From Spirochaetota bacterium (GTDB lineage: Bacteria; Spirochaetota; Leptospiria; Turneriellales; Turneriellaceae), in the NCBI GenBank assembly GCA_963205035.1, contig CAUJII010000172.1, forward strand, positions 1-40,105: a DNA stretch of 40,105 nt, read 5' to 3'. The position numbers and the translations under genes were made by a program. The notes beneath the pieces are model-generated. The model worked only from the letters and a program-made list of their open reading frames with translations. It was not told the origin of the DNA and ran no database searches. Below, piece by piece: positions 1 through 6,655 of this stretch (position 1 is the stretch's first letter; every line of letters starts with the position of its first letter).

Positions 1-1
1 A

Positions 2-25
2 TACGGTATGTTGGAGGGTGTCTAA
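2..25 (+). CDS. possible C-terminal end of upstream gene (fliH expected), partial
   Basis: The window opens inside a gene that should precede fliI, and fliH is the usual neighbour. One frame reads YGMLEGV and stops with TAA at 23-25. That stop lies inside the left arm of the inverted repeat starting at 19. A second frame stays open to a TAA at 187-189, so I cannot tell which is the true end from seven codons. The fliH identity is from context only. Confidence 0.25.
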   Translation, partial: YGMLEGV

Positions 26-148
26 TTGGCTCGACTTCGCTCACTTCGATACATTTTTGCGCCGGAGGCAGAGTGAAAATGCCAATAAAATTGGCATTTT
101 TGTATCGAAGCCAGGCGCAAAAACACTCCGTGAGCGACTTATTAGACA
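19..148. repeat. nested inverted-repeat block before fliI
   Basis: Outer arms TGTCTAAT (19-26) and ATTAGACA (141-148) are perfect complements. Inside them are CGCTCAC (38-44)/GTGAGCG (130-136), CTTCGATAC (44-52)/GTATCGAAG (102-110), TTTTTGCGCC (54-63)/GGCGCAAAAA (114-123), and an 11-bp stem with a 3-nt loop at 76-86/90-100 followed by T. Two of the arm pairs cross each other, so the transcript could switch between folds. It may be a small mobile element or an RNA regulatory structure. No ORF in it looks like a protein. Confidence 0.7.
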
Positions 149-182
149 ACCTCTTCGCAAGAAGAGCGGTAGGCTTTTCGCA

Positions 183-190
183 GAGGTAAG
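183..190 (+). promoter_or_regulatory. ribosome binding site deciding the fliI start
   Basis: The purine-rich GAGGTAAG ends four bases before ATG at 195. It supports that start over the GTG at 18, from which translation would run through the inverted-repeat block and add 59 residues of non-FliI-like sequence. Confidence 0.6.
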
Positions 191-194
191 CACG

Positions 195-1610
195 ATGATC
201 GCACGCAACGTCAGCCAAGAAGTCAAGCTCCTCGACAAATATAGAGACATAATCCAGAAGACAGAAACCATCCGGTCGTTGGGGTCTGTGCTCGAAATCC
301 AGGGGAATGTCGTCTTGTCGCGCGGGCCGGAGGTCCGCCTCGGTGAACTCTGCCATATCGAGGTTAATCCCACAATCGAACGTTTTGCCTCGTCGCAGAA
401 AAACTCCGAAGAAAAATACACGCTGGCTGAAGTTGTCGGCTTCCGCGACAGCACTGTCATCTTAGCGCCCCTCGAAAAAATTGTGGGAGTTTCACCCGGG
501 AGCCGCGTTGTTTCGACGGGTAATATGCCGGCAGTTTCTCTCACTCCCGCTGTCTTGGGGCGCGTCATCGATGGTATGGGACGCCCCATCGATAGTCGAG
601 GGATGCTCGTCGAGGGCGAGAGTCGGGGCCTTTATGGCGAGCCCCCGCAGCCTTTGAGTCGCCCTTTGATCCGCACTCCGCTTGCAACAGGCGTCAAGGC
701 GATCGATGCTTTTTTGACTTTGGGGCAAGGCCAGCGTATCGGAATTTTTGCAGGCTCGGGTGTGGGTAAATCCACCCTTCTGGGCATGATTGCAAAATAT
801 TCGACGGCGGATGTAAACGTGATTGCGCTTATCGGTGAGCGGGGGCGCGAGGTTTCAGAATTCATCCATGAGCAGTTGGGAGAAAGTGGCCGCAAGAAAT
901 CTGTCATCGTGACTTCGATTGCATCGGAATCTCCGATGAACCGCGTGCGTGCGGGTTACCTTGCGACGACGATTGCGGAGTATTTCCGAGACCAAGGCAA
1001 AAACGTTCTTCTCATGATGGATTCAATCACACGCTTGGCGCATGCACAGCGTGAAATCGGTCTTTCGCGCGGGGAGCCCGCAACGACACGGGGTTATCCT
1101 CCTTCGGTTTTTTCATTGATTCCGGGACTCATGGAAAGAGCCGGAACGAGTCAACAAGGCTCGATCACAGGCGTCTACACGGTGCTTGTCGAGGGCGACG
1201 ACATGAACGAACCGATTGCAGATACCGCACGCGGGGTTCTCGACGGCCACGTTGTTCTATCACGTAGACTCAATTCTCAAAACCAATATCCAGCGATTGA
1301 CATTGCCGAATCGATCAGCCGCACGATGCCATCGGTTGTCGATGCGGCGCACCTGAAACTCGCGCGGGATTTTCGCGAGATCTACACGGCCTATAAAGAA
1401 AACGAAGAAACAATCCACTTAGGAGCCTATGCTCGAGGCGCAGACCCTGTGATTGACAATGCTATTCTTTTGCGCGAACCCATGAAAAAATTCTTGAGAC
1501 AAACTCCGTCGGAACAGGTGGCGTTTGAAGATACGAAGCGGCAACTCACCGAGCTCATGGCAACCTTGAAGCCTCGCGTGGGTGGGGCCGTGCTAAGGCG
1601 GGGAGCATAG
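195..1610 (+). CDS. fliI: flagellum-specific ATPase FliI
   Basis: FliI is the hexameric F1-beta-like ATPase of the flagellar type III export apparatus, acting at the cytoplasmic face of the motor with FliH and FliJ. From ATG 195 the product is 471 residues, normal for the family. Walker A (GSGVGKST) is near residues 185-192 and the Walker B strand VLLMMDS near 270. The ERGREV segment and the GEPATTRGYPPSVFS segment are typical of FliI/SctN ATPases rather than F1 subunits. The 530-aa ORF in the track starts at a GTG inside repeat DNA, so I took the ATG with the GAGGTAAG site. fliJ follows after 8 nt, consistent with one operon. Confidence 0.95.
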   Translation: MIARNVSQEVKLLDKYRDIIQKTETIRSLGSVLEIQGNVVLSRGPEVRLGELCHIEVNPTIERFASSQKNSEEKYTLAEVVGFRDSTVILAPLEKIVGVSPGSRVVSTGNMPAVSLTPAVLGRVIDGMGRPIDSRGMLVEGESRGLYGEPPQPLSRPLIRTPLATGVKAIDAFLTLGQGQRIGIFAGSGVGKSTLLGMIAKYSTADVNVIALIGERGREVSEFIHEQLGESGRKKSVIVTSIASESPMNRVRAGYLATTIAEYFRDQGKNVLLMMDSITRLAHAQREIGLSRGEPATTRGYPPSVFSLIPGLMERAGTSQQGSITGVYTVLVEGDDMNEPIADTARGVLDGHVVLSRRLNSQNQYPAIDIAESISRTMPSVVDAAHLKLARDFREIYTAYKENEETIHLGAYARGADPVIDNAILLREPMKKFLRQTPSEQVAFEDTKRQLTELMATLKPRVGGAVLRRGA

Positions 1611-1618
1611 GATAGCTC

Positions 1619-2104
1619 ATGAAAAAATTTCATTTTCGCCTCGAATCGTATCTCAAAATCAAGAAACTCAAAGAGCAAGAAAAATTAGGCGCACTGGCAA
1701 AGGTAATGGCGAAGGTGAATAAGTACCATGCAGACGAAGCGGCATACGAAGAAGAATATGCCAAACTCTTGCAGACTCAACGCGGAATTTTCACGGAAAA
1801 GGCAGTCGCAATCCACGAGGTGCATTCTCTTTATGAATTTATCGACGCATTGCGCCGCCGCCGCGATATTGCGACTCACAATATAGCTCTCTTGCAAGAC
1901 GAATTAAGCGAGAAACGCACGGCCTATAACGAAGCGCGAAAAGCACGGCGCACGATTGAAATTATACGCGAGAAAAAATGGAGCGAATATAAGATGGAAT
2001 TAGAAAAAGAAGAAATCGCGGCCATGGACGATTTCAACGGGCAGCGCAAAAACACCGAGCTTACGCGTCAAGCCACGCAAGTACCGAAAATGGAGAGCCA
2101 CTAA
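1619..2104 (+). CDS. fliJ: flagellar export protein FliJ
   Basis: This 161-residue, highly charged, almost entirely helical protein starts MKKFHFRLESYLKIKKLKEQ, the usual FliJ N-terminus. FliJ sits in the centre of the FliI ring like a coiled-coil stalk and helps couple ATP hydrolysis to export. Evidence is the position directly after fliI, the length and the long coiled coil; sequence conservation in this family is weak. It ends one base before the next ATG, so expression is probably coupled. The Borrelia equivalent is called FlbA. Confidence 0.85.
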   Translation: MKKFHFRLESYLKIKKLKEQEKLGALAKVMAKVNKYHADEAAYEEEYAKLLQTQRGIFTEKAVAIHEVHSLYEFIDALRRRRDIATHNIALLQDELSEKRTAYNEARKARRTIEIIREKKWSEYKMELEKEEIAAMDDFNGQRKNTELTRQATQVPKMESH

Positions 2105-2105
2105 A

Positions 2106-2309
2106 ATGCAATACCCTGTTCAAGTGAAGCGTGTTTTCACGCGCCTTCAATTCCAAGCGCAAGATATTTGGCAAAACTTCCGCAGGCTCAAGCGGCATAT
2201 CGCGCAACTCGTCCATAGCATCGACGATGTCACTCACGGCGTGAGCCGCAGCCGACAAATTCTGCATGGGATTGGCTCCGACACGAGAGCTGAAGGAGAG
2301 AGAAGATGA
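2106..2309 (+). CDS. small coupled ORF between fliJ and flbB
   Basis: This 67-codon ORF starts one base after the fliJ stop, and its TGA overlaps the flbB ATG (ATGA at 2306-2309). That packing argues that it is translated. The product is basic and probably helical (motifs QDIWQNFRRLKRHIAQLVHS) with no signal peptide or membrane segment. I do not recognise a family. It could be a small flagellar assembly factor or a linker ORF that keeps ribosomes on the message. Confidence 0.55.
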   Translation: MQYPVQVKRVFTRLQFQAQDIWQNFRRLKRHIAQLVHSIDDVTHGVSRSRQILHGIGSDTRAEGERR

Positions 2310-2947
2310 ACCAAAAACGATTCGTAATTTTTTTACTGCTTCTGATAATTGTTTTTACAGGCGGTATTTTTTACGCGCTAAACAGCACGGGCATTGTGCG
2401 GGCTGCAGATGTTTTTCCGTTCTTGCAATCGAAGAATCCCGTGCGTGTAGAAGACAAAGATTTTCCGACCGAAGTCGAGAAGGTGGAGTTTCAAAAATGG
2501 GAACAAAAACTTATCGAGCGCGAAGAAGCTCTGGCGCGCCGTGAAGCTGAGCTCAAAGAAAAAGAGACAGGGAGCGATGAAATAAAACGCGAACTCGACG
2601 AGAGTAAGAACGCGCTCAAGGCAGAAAAAGAAAAATTCATCGCCGCGCAGCGCGAGTGGGACGATCGACAAAAGAAAATCAAGGACTTATCGGAGAAAGT
2701 GCGGAACATGCCACCCGATAAAGCGCAAGAGATGATGCAAAACTGGCGCGACTTCGATATCATCGACGTCATGCGACAGATGGATAAAGATGCAGAACTC
2801 GAAGGCTCTCAATCGATCGTGCCATACCTCCTAACGCTTTTTCAAAGCGAGCGTCGTGCAGAAATTACGCGTAAGATGATGCTGCCTTCGATAACGCAGA
2901 ACGACGCGAGCGCAAGCCAAGAGCAGTCGGCAGAGAATCAGCGGTAG
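2306..2947 (+). CDS. flbB: periplasmic flagellar collar protein FlbB (MotE-like)
   Basis: The 213-residue product has one N-terminal membrane anchor (about residues 5-27), then a long charged coiled coil (about 50-130). The C-terminal helical domain contains MPPDKAQEMMQNW and the IVPYLLTLFQSERRAEI segment, as in MotE/MgtE-N-like domains. In spirochetes the gene after fliJ encodes FlbB, which builds the base of the collar around the periplasmic flagellar motor and helps recruit stators. The identification rests on gene order (fliI-fliJ-flbB, as in Borrelia) and architecture. GGAGAG lies just before the ATG. It is the last gene of the flagellar block in this window. Confidence 0.75.
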   Translation: MNQKRFVIFLLLLIIVFTGGIFYALNSTGIVRAADVFPFLQSKNPVRVEDKDFPTEVEKVEFQKWEQKLIEREEALARREAELKEKETGSDEIKRELDESKNALKAEKEKFIAAQREWDDRQKKIKDLSEKVRNMPPDKAQEMMQNWRDFDIIDVMRQMDKDAELEGSQSIVPYLLTLFQSERRAEITRKMMLPSITQNDASASQEQSAENQR

Positions 2948-2997
2948 TGTGGGAGTGTAGGCCGGAACTTGCTGGCACGATTTCTTCTGCGCCGATT

Positions 2998-3138
2998 TCA
3001 TTCTGGGAAAAAGTCGGCATCAAGTTTTTTCACATAATAGGTTTTGTGTGTCGTGACGCCTACGTTGTATTCTATAAGTAGCTCGGCTAGTTTTACACCG
3101 TCGATTAAGACAATGCGTTTGGGCGACCGGGATATGAT
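2998..3138 (-). pseudogene. mrr: C-terminal relic of an Mrr-type restriction endonuclease
   Basis: Read on the minus strand, 46 codons between an in-frame TAG (3139-3141) and a TGA (2998-3000) encode RSPKRIVLIDGVKLAELLIE followed by YNVGVTTHKTYYVKKLDADF. This closely resembles the last ~45 residues of Mrr-family type IV restriction enzymes, where IVLIDG...LA.L...YNVGV is characteristic. No start codon and no catalytic domain remain. A toxin-antitoxin cassette now lies where the upstream part of the gene should be. The ORF track misses it because it lacks a start. Confidence 0.7.
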
Positions 3139-3197
3139 CTAACACCTCAAAATTGGAATGTACCTTTTCAGCGGTATTGCTGTCTGAAATCGCAAAC

Positions 3198-3599
3198 TTA
3201 CCGTATCATATAGCCGGCCTTATATTCTCTTGGGGACAGAATTTGAGTATCTTCAAAATTTTTCAACACCAGCAGATCTTGGTCACCGGTAATCAAAATT
3301 TCAGCTTCTACGGTTCTCGTAACCCATAGAACATTGTCGTCATCCGGATCACGACAAATTTCGGGCTTTTCCCCCTTAGGGATGGCGATGTTTACCCTTT
3401 CGCCCAAGTGCTTCAGGGTATCGCCGAGAGCATCTGTCGGAATCTTGAACTTGTCCCGGCATTTTCTACTGAATTCCTTTATTATCCATTCAGAAAGCCA
3501 AATCTCATGATTATTTAGCACAAAATCAAAAATTTCGGAAGAAACGCCCGGGAAAATCAGAGCCGAAATCAATACATTTGTATCGAATACAATCTTCAA
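3198..3599 (-). CDS. PIN-domain toxin (COG1569-like)
   Basis: This 133-residue PIN nuclease has the fold's acidic residues: D6 in FDTNVLISAL, a Glu in the WIIKEF helix, the CRDPDDDNVL cluster and TGDQDLL. PIN toxins are Mg-dependent RNases that cut RNA when freed from their antitoxin. The start overlaps the stop of the antitoxin gene by 4 nt, the normal arrangement of a TA operon with antitoxin first. It belongs to the PIN-family TA toxins usually paired with ribbon-helix-helix proteins rather than to VapC proper. All key residues appear intact. Confidence 0.88.
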   Translation of the reverse strand: MKIVFDTNVLISALIFPGVSSEIFDFVLNNHEIWLSEWIIKEFSRKCRDKFKIPTDALGDTLKHLGERVNIAIPKGEKPEICRDPDDDNVLWVTRTVEAEILITGDQDLLVLKNFEDTQILSPREYKAGYMIR

Positions 3600-3814
3600 G
3601 AAATGGCCCGAAATACGTCTTCTTCGCTATAGAAACCTGCCCTCTCCGCATAGGGTCTCAATTTAGCCCTTATGCGATTCGTTTCCTGCCGATAGAGGTA
3701 CTGTTCCAAAGCCTTTTTGATGATTTCACTACGGGTTGTCTTGTTGGTCTTAACTGACTTATCAAGCTTCTTGCTAAGTTCTGGCTGCAGACTCACTGTA
3801 ATAATCTTCCGCAT
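3596..3814 (-). CDS. ribbon-helix-helix antitoxin
   Basis: The 72-residue protein begins with a beta strand (KIITVSLQPEL) followed by two helices (SKKLDKSVKTN; TRSEIIKKALEQYLY), the CopG/MetJ/Arc ribbon-helix-helix DNA-binding fold. The C-terminal tail would wrap the toxin. It is the first gene of the pair and probably represses its own promoter, since three TGTAATA boxes lie across and upstream of its start. The 4-nt overlap with the PIN gene supports co-translation. Confidence 0.85.
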   Translation of the reverse strand: MRKIITVSLQPELSKKLDKSVKTNKTTRSEIIKKALEQYLYRQETNRIRAKLRPYAERAGFYSEEDVFRAIS

Positions 3815-3833
3815 TTGTAATACAGTGTAATAA
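3797..3833. promoter_or_regulatory. candidate antitoxin operator, TGTAATA direct repeats
   Basis: TGTAATA occurs at 3797-3803, 3816-3822 and 3826-3832. The starts are 19 and 10 bases apart, so the boxes fall on about the same face of the helix. Ribbon-helix-helix antitoxins commonly bind such short repeats at their own promoter. Binding is inferred, not shown. Confidence 0.5.
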
Positions 3834-3835
3834 AC

Positions 3836-4144
3836 GAGGACAGCTACGACAACAATATTCTTAGATGACGATTTCGGGCGCGGGATTTGTTAGGGGGGCA
3901 CCGTAAAACTGAAAGCAGGCGTCTTCGCCGCTTTAGCAGCAACTTTGCGCGCAAAGTTGTGAGGCTTTCAGATTTACGGAGCATTGAATGCAATGTTGTC
4001 TGTGAAGTTACCCCCCCCAACAAATCCCGTGCCCCATTAAATATTTCCTTTACCGAATTGCATTGACGTTACAACAGACTTTATGCCGTTAGGCGGGCGG
4101 TGGTTTAGTATTACCAGCGCAAAAAAAATAATAAGGAAGTTTAT
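3836..4144. other. gene-free stretch between TA pair and helical-repeat gene
   Basis: About 310 bases without a supported gene. It holds the 160-bp palindromic repeat (3876-4035) and an AT-rich leader with an AAGGAAG ribosome site for the gene at 4145. I could not place a convincing -35/-10 pair. Confidence 0.7.
3876..4035 (+). mobile_element. palindromic MITE-like repeat, copy 1
   Basis: The 160-bp element is bounded by imperfect terminal inverted repeats of about 22 bp (GGGCGCGGGATTTGTTAGGG at the left; the right end is ACAAATCCCGTGCCCC). Inside are an imperfect 19-bp inverted pair (CACCGTAAAACTGAAAGC / GCTTTCAGATTTACGGAGC), the 18-bp perfect palindrome AACTTTGCGCGCAAAGTT and a GGCG-CGCC hairpin. 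It carries no ORF. A near-identical copy lies at 28012-28169 in the opposite orientation. I see no target duplication at this copy. Confidence 0.85.
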
Positions 4145-4543
4145 ATGGATATTAAGGAAATGGTCGATAAGGCTTTTGAAAATAAAACGCTTCAAGAAAT
4201 CCGCACGGCGGCGACAAGCGCACTGCAAGGCGTGAGTGACCGGGGTGCTGAGGTTCTAAATTCTGTGTTGCATGCAAAAACAGTGCAAGACCTCGCGGAG
4301 AATAAATACGTCAAGAACGCACAGGCAATCGTCGCGGGTTCTATTCAAAATTTGAAAGATGCCGTCGACAAAGCTTGGGAAAACAAGAGCCTTCAAGAAA
4401 TTGCTAATGCGGGCCTTGAAGCTCTTCAAGGAATCTCTCCCGAAGGAGCGGCAAAGCTGCGTGAAATTCTGCATGTGACTACCGTGAAGGATCTCGCAGA
4501 GAATAAGCACGTCAAAAACGCACAGGCTATCAATAAGGGTTAA
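4145..4543 (+). CDS. hypothetical protein with two ~66-residue helical repeats
   Basis: The 132-residue protein is an internal duplication. Residues about 4-60 and 71-127 share the pattern VDKA-ENK-LQEI--A---ALQG-S--GA--L---LH--TV-DLAENK-VKNAQAI. The LQGIS...GA..L...L.V.TV.DLA part resembles a helix-hairpin-helix motif of the kind seen in DUF4332-like proteins, but the match is only by eye. It has no signal peptide or membrane segment. AAGGAAG precedes the ATG. It stands alone beside the mobile repeat. Function unknown. Confidence 0.75.
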   Translation: MDIKEMVDKAFENKTLQEIRTAATSALQGVSDRGAEVLNSVLHAKTVQDLAENKYVKNAQAIVAGSIQNLKDAVDKAWENKSLQEIANAGLEALQGISPEGAAKLREILHVTTVKDLAENKHVKNAQAINKG

Positions 4544-4553
4544 GGGTCACAGG

Positions 4554-4611
4554 GAGCGAGGATTGCGAGTCTCTTGACCGCAATCCTTTGGCTGCCTCCC
4601 AGGGCTCGCTC
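4554..4611. terminator. candidate bidirectional stem-loop
   Basis: Outer arms GAGCGAG (4554-4560)/CTCGCTC (4605-4611) and an inner 8-bp stem GGATTGCG (4560-4567)/CGCAATCC (4579-4586) lie between the convergent genes ending at 4543 and 4653. The two stems are separate options sharing one base, and no clear T tract follows. A terminator role is suggested by position only. Confidence 0.35.
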
Positions 4612-4652
4612 ACCGCGCCTCTGTGCTACGGTGGTGATCGAAGACTTCTATT

Positions 4653-5726
4653 TCACGCTGTTTCAGCTAACGTTAATTCATACCAGTTTGCATAGTCGGT
4701 TCCCGGTTCGGCCATACTCATCGCCATGCCGCCTTGAATAGGGATGGCAAGATTTTCCGCCGAGTTCTTGTCTTCAAGATAGAAAAAGTTGTCGTCGGTG
4801 CTGGTTTCCCAGTATTCGCCGGTTTCTTCGCCATCGGTATCAAAAGTCTTCCAGTGGATGAGCTCCTCCGTACCGTTGAGCGTGTACTGGACTATAGAAC
4901 CGTTTTCAAAATCGTAACGGGTCACCTCGTCTTCCTGTTCAATGATCAATTCGCCTTTTTCATCAAAGTGCTGGTGGTTCTTCAAAAATTCGGCGAATTC
5001 TTTTTCGTCGTGAGGCTGTACGAGCGCCGCGTACCACGGTTTCGGTTCATCATGCCATCCGACTAAGAATGCGGTAAATTCCGATAATGCGGATTCATTG
5101 ACATTCGGCTTGGCCACAAGCATCACTTCATCCGGCGAACGTTTTATGGCATTCTTTTCAGAATAGCCGCCTTCCTTAGTTTGATATACATTGTATAAAT
5201 CCATTGCGCTGTACGCATGCAAAGATTCATGCGCAAAAACAAAGCTGTCCATAGGTGTTTCAGGGCCAAAGTAGATCATGTTGTATTCAAGTTTCTGTGC
5301 GGCATCGGCTATCGGTATTGAGTTCATGTGTGCGCGACCATCGGCTTTACCCAGGAACATAAAATGTATGTTGTAGTCATCGTACTCTCCTTTAATGCTT
5401 TGATATAAGGCTGTAATGCTCTCAAAGTCGAGTTGTTCTGCCGCCTTATTTGCCATTTCGTGTGTGGCGCTTGCGTCGTCGTCGATTTGCGGAACGCGTT
5501 CGAGCGCTATGTCGTTTTCCCAGTTGGGGCACGAGGTTTCAAACTGGATAGTTATGCCATATTCCTGTCCCTGTGCGGTTAACCATGCCAAACCTTCTTC
5601 AAGCTGTGCCCAAATGTCTTCTTTTTCTTTTTCTGTCCATGGATTCTCTTTTTCCGATACAAAAATCCCCACCGCCAGACAATCACCCGTCATTTTTTTT
5701 GCGGTTCCACCCCAAAATTTTGGCAT
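4653..5726 (-). CDS. hypothetical HExxH protein (putative zincin)
   Basis: This 357-residue acidic protein has HESLHAYSAMDLY at about 166-178, a HExxH zinc-binding motif in a helix. The third ligand is not obvious; the glutamates in ESALSEF downstream are candidates. The C-terminal third (YDFENGSIVQYTLNGTEEL...EYWETSTDD) looks like beta-rich toggles of the WG/MORN sort. No signal peptide is evident, so it may be cytoplasmic or exported by another route. AAGGAG precedes the ATG. It is a single gene in an accessory island. I do not recognise the family, and peptidase activity is only suggested. Confidence 0.7.
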   Translation of the reverse strand: MPKFWGGTAKKMTGDCLAVGIFVSEKENPWTEKEKEDIWAQLEEGLAWLTAQGQEYGITIQFETSCPNWENDIALERVPQIDDDASATHEMANKAAEQLDFESITALYQSIKGEYDDYNIHFMFLGKADGRAHMNSIPIADAAQKLEYNMIYFGPETPMDSFVFAHESLHAYSAMDLYNVYQTKEGGYSEKNAIKRSPDEVMLVAKPNVNESALSEFTAFLVGWHDEPKPWYAALVQPHDEKEFAEFLKNHQHFDEKGELIIEQEDEVTRYDFENGSIVQYTLNGTEELIHWKTFDTDGEETGEYWETSTDDNFFYLEDKNSAENLAIPIQGGMAMSMAEPGTDYANWYELTLAETA

Positions 5727-5825
5727 AAGTTTTCTCCTTGAAAAATAGACTGGATGAGTCTGGATTAGCTCCCCGAAATGGGAAGCGTTTTTTGGATATT
5801 TTTCGGGTTACGGGGAAATCGCACG

Positions 5826-5851
5826 GAAATAAGATACTCGGATCTTATTTC
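5826..5851. terminator. 10-bp perfect stem at the end of the second TA pair
   Basis: GAAATAAGAT (5826-5835) and ATCTTATTTC (5842-5851) are perfect complements with a 6-nt loop. The arm includes the toxin stop codon (TTA at 5845-5847, read as TAA). There is no T tract on the transcript side, so it may be an mRNA 3'-end stabiliser rather than an intrinsic terminator. Confidence 0.4.
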
Positions 5852-6279
5852 AAAAACGGATTTTTTGCACATAACGGAGCAAATCGACTGAAATCGCGAT
5901 CAAGCGTGTAAATCACCTTAACGCCGTTTTCAATACAAACCGCGGCTACACGCGCATCGTGAACTTGCGAACCTGTAACATGGCTTTGGGTAAGGGTGTC
6001 GACGAGAATTGCAAAGCCGTCGAGCGATTCGGTTAAGATACTTATTCCCGGCGCGGCAAGTAAATTAGCACATTGACTTAGGGCTTCATCGCTCGTTGTC
6101 GGTATTTTGAAAATACGCGCATTTGTTACAATACCAAAAAACTCCACTAAGCAATGATAAGGGATAGCAAAATTTTGCGCCTCGATGAAAGCACTTTCGA
6201 GAAAATGGCGCGCTTTTTGATGCCAAGGGTTGTCGAGACGATGCGCGTAAACTAAGATATTCGTATCGATAGCATTCAT
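5845..6279 (-). CDS. vapC: VapC-like PIN-domain toxin
   Basis: The 144-residue PIN protein has the catalytic acids D5 (IDTNILVYAH), a Glu in LVEFFGI, Asp in QVHDARVAA and Asp in TLDRDFSRF. This full set indicates an active Mg-dependent RNase. VapC toxins usually cut tRNA or rRNA. The start overlaps the stop of the antitoxin by 4 nt. It differs in family from the PIN toxin at 3198, so the two TA systems were probably gained separately. Confidence 0.88.
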   Translation of the reverse strand: MNAIDTNILVYAHRLDNPWHQKARHFLESAFIEAQNFAIPYHCLVEFFGIVTNARIFKIPTTSDEALSQCANLLAAPGISILTESLDGFAILVDTLTQSHVTGSQVHDARVAAVCIENGVKVIYTLDRDFSRFAPLCAKNPFLK

Positions 6280-6518
6280 TCTGGGCTATAAAGCTCATCG
6301 CGAATTTTTTGCCAGTTTCCATCATATTCGGCTGAAACATAACCGCCCTTGCCCGACGGACGGATTCTCCACTGCTTTTTGGGTATTGGCTTACTTTCTG
6401 AAGCCAGATATTCGCGCAGCGCATCTTGCATAATCCGAGTAACGCTGGTGCCCCGTTTTTGGGCGACTAATTTTGCTTTTTGTAGCAACGGATCGGGCAA
6501 AATCAGCGTTGTCTTCAT
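6276..6518 (-). CDS. vapB: VapB-like ribbon-helix-helix antitoxin
   Basis: The 80-residue protein starts MKTTLILPDPLLQKAKLVAQ, a ribbon strand and first helix, followed by TSVTRIMQDALREYLAS as the second helix. The basic, aromatic tail (KKQWRIRPSGKGG) is typical of VapB segments that occupy the toxin active site. It is first in the operon and overlaps vapC by 4 nt. A palindrome lies 20 bases upstream and could be its operator. Confidence 0.82.
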   Translation of the reverse strand: MKTTLILPDPLLQKAKLVAQKRGTSVTRIMQDALREYLASESKPIPKKQWRIRPSGKGGYVSAEYDGNWQKIRDELYSPE

Positions 6519-6537
6519 ATATGCAATATACTTAATA

Positions 6538-6550
6538 CCATACGATATGG
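6538..6550. promoter_or_regulatory. candidate VapB operator palindrome
   Basis: CCATACGATATGG has 5-bp perfect arms around CGA and sits about 20 bases upstream of the vapB ATG. This is where an autorepressing antitoxin would bind. The role is inferred from position. Confidence 0.4.
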
Positions 6551-6655
6551 CAATGAGTTTATTAAAATCTGAATGTACCAGAAATCCAAATTTTGATTGA
6601 CGTTTCCAAATGGAGTTTGCATGAAGGTATCCGTCAAATTTGGCGTTGCAAGGTT

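Noticed and set aside
18-194. 59-residue N-terminal extension of FliI
   Set aside because: It translates the inverted-repeat block and does not look like FliI; ATG 195 has a ribosome site and gives normal length.
6593-6655. Upstream start for the FadL-like gene
   Set aside because: It adds 21 residues before a good signal peptide, and the ATG at 6656 has a ribosome site.
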